DNA of 6,259 nt from Dehalococcoidia bacterium (GTDB taxonomy: Bacteria; Chloroflexota; Dehalococcoidia; UBA6926). The translations under genes were made by a program, and so were the position numbers. The first letter of the stretch is position 1. Every line of letters begins with the position of its first letter. Location: positions 1 to 6,259 of the forward strand of contig JAPYRO010000077.1 of the NCBI GenBank assembly GCA_029941095.1, in the 5' to 3' direction. The notes under the pieces are model-generated. The model saw nothing but the letters and a program-made list of their open reading frames with translations. It made no database searches and was not told where the DNA came from. Of the stretch, positions 5,802 to 6,259 are shown in pieces.

Positions 5802-6259
5802 TTAAACGGAGTATTCACTTTGAATTAATACTTCGTCTATTCTTGGCCCATGCATAGTTTTAACCGTTAGTCTATATTGATCGTGTATTATGAGTTCTCC
5901 TTCAGTAGGTATGTGTTCAAATTGAGTTAACATGAAACCAGCTACGGTTTCGTATTGACCGTCACCTTCAGGGAGAACTATATTTAATCGTTCTACAAGT
6001 TCTCCAATATGTAACGATCCATCTACTACAACGGTTCTTTCATCTACCGCTAAGTAAGGGCTTGGCTCTCCAGGATCTTCTACTCTTCCAACTAATTCCT
6101 CTACGACTCTGCTCAAGGTAACTAACCCTGATACATCTCCAAATTCATCTATTACTAGCGCTAGTCGATGTCTACGTGTTCGTAGTTCTTCAAGTAGTTC
6201 ATCTATTTTTTTTGTTTCTGGTACGAAATATGCTACGCGATTTGCTTCTGTGACTGAAC
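5802..6259 (-). CDS. HlyC/CorC-family (hemolysin-like) CBS-domain membrane protein, C-terminal part
   Basis: The frame is open to the right edge of the window, so only the last 151 residues are seen; any N-terminal DUF21 membrane domain is outside. Visible residues 1-60 are the end of a CBS pair: AYFVPETKKIDELLEELR, then LALVIDEFGDVSGLVTL (32-48) and VVEELVGRVED. Residues about 72-147 form the CorC_HlyC domain, with VVDGSLHIGEL (77-87), LPEGDGQYETVAGFML (95-110), IPTEGE (116-121) and RIDEV (139-143). Members are linked to magnesium or cobalt efflux or other ion transport, but the role of most bacterial copies is unproven; the name hemolysin is historical. The common TLED of the CBS domain reads TLSR here (47-50), removing the usual acidic residue. 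It is upstream of the phosphatase by 21 nt in the same operon. The TTG at 6116 is internal to the CBS domain and not the start. Confidence 0.9.
   Translation of the reverse strand, partial: SVTEANRVAYFVPETKKIDELLEELRTRRHRLALVIDEFGDVSGLVTLSRVVEELVGRVEDPGEPSPYLAVDERTVVVDGSLHIGELVERLNIVLPEGDGQYETVAGFMLTQFEHIPTEGELIIHDQYRLTVKTMHGPRIDEVLIQSEYSV

Noticed and set aside
1..6259. A novel defence, mobile or biosynthetic system
   Set aside because: All large genes belong to well-known housekeeping families; no array, transposase, integrase, toxin-antitoxin pair or composition shift was visible.

Overview
This is an ordinary stretch of bacterial chromosome with two convergent gene blocks and almost no non-coding space. 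Base composition is AT-rich, with roughly 40% GC estimated by eye. A TTG start is used and genes are packed tightly. PurF is of the four-cysteine, Fe-S (Bacillus) type. Together these suggest a streamlined free-living bacterium. An uncultured marine Chloroflexota such as SAR202 would fit the general look of the proteins, but that placement is an inference and is not established by the sequence.

Left half, + strand (1-3408): the end of purF, then complete purM and purH. They form one purine-biosynthesis operon with gaps of 20 and 11 nt and a good Shine-Dalgarno sequence before purM and purH. PurF makes the first committed intermediate (phosphoribosylamine), PurM closes the imidazole ring to give AIR, and PurH carries out the last two steps from AICAR to IMP. 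purN, which in some Gram-positive operons sits between purM and purH, is absent here.

Right half, - strand, read from right to left (6259-3424): the C-terminal part of a HlyC/CorC-family CBS-domain membrane protein, a histidine-phosphatase-family protein (TTG start), tilS (tRNA-Ile lysidine synthetase), and an 86-residue protein of unknown function with one C-terminal membrane helix. The first three are closely packed (21-nt gap, then 8-nt overlap) and are probably co-transcribed. The small gene follows tilS after 46 nt. It has no evident Shine-Dalgarno sequence, but a -10-like hexamer sits at the distance expected for a leaderless message.

The two blocks meet tail to tail at 3409-3423. A 10-bp imperfect hairpin there contains the stop codons of both purH and the small gene. 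No RNA genes, mobile elements, CRISPR arrays or phage genes were seen, and no intergenic gap exceeds 50 nt. I found no convincing novel system. The points worth a second look are the small membrane protein and its possible leaderless promoter, the apparently shortened end of TilS beside a tandem 8-bp duplication, the convergent hairpin, and the loss of a usual acidic residue in the CBS domain.
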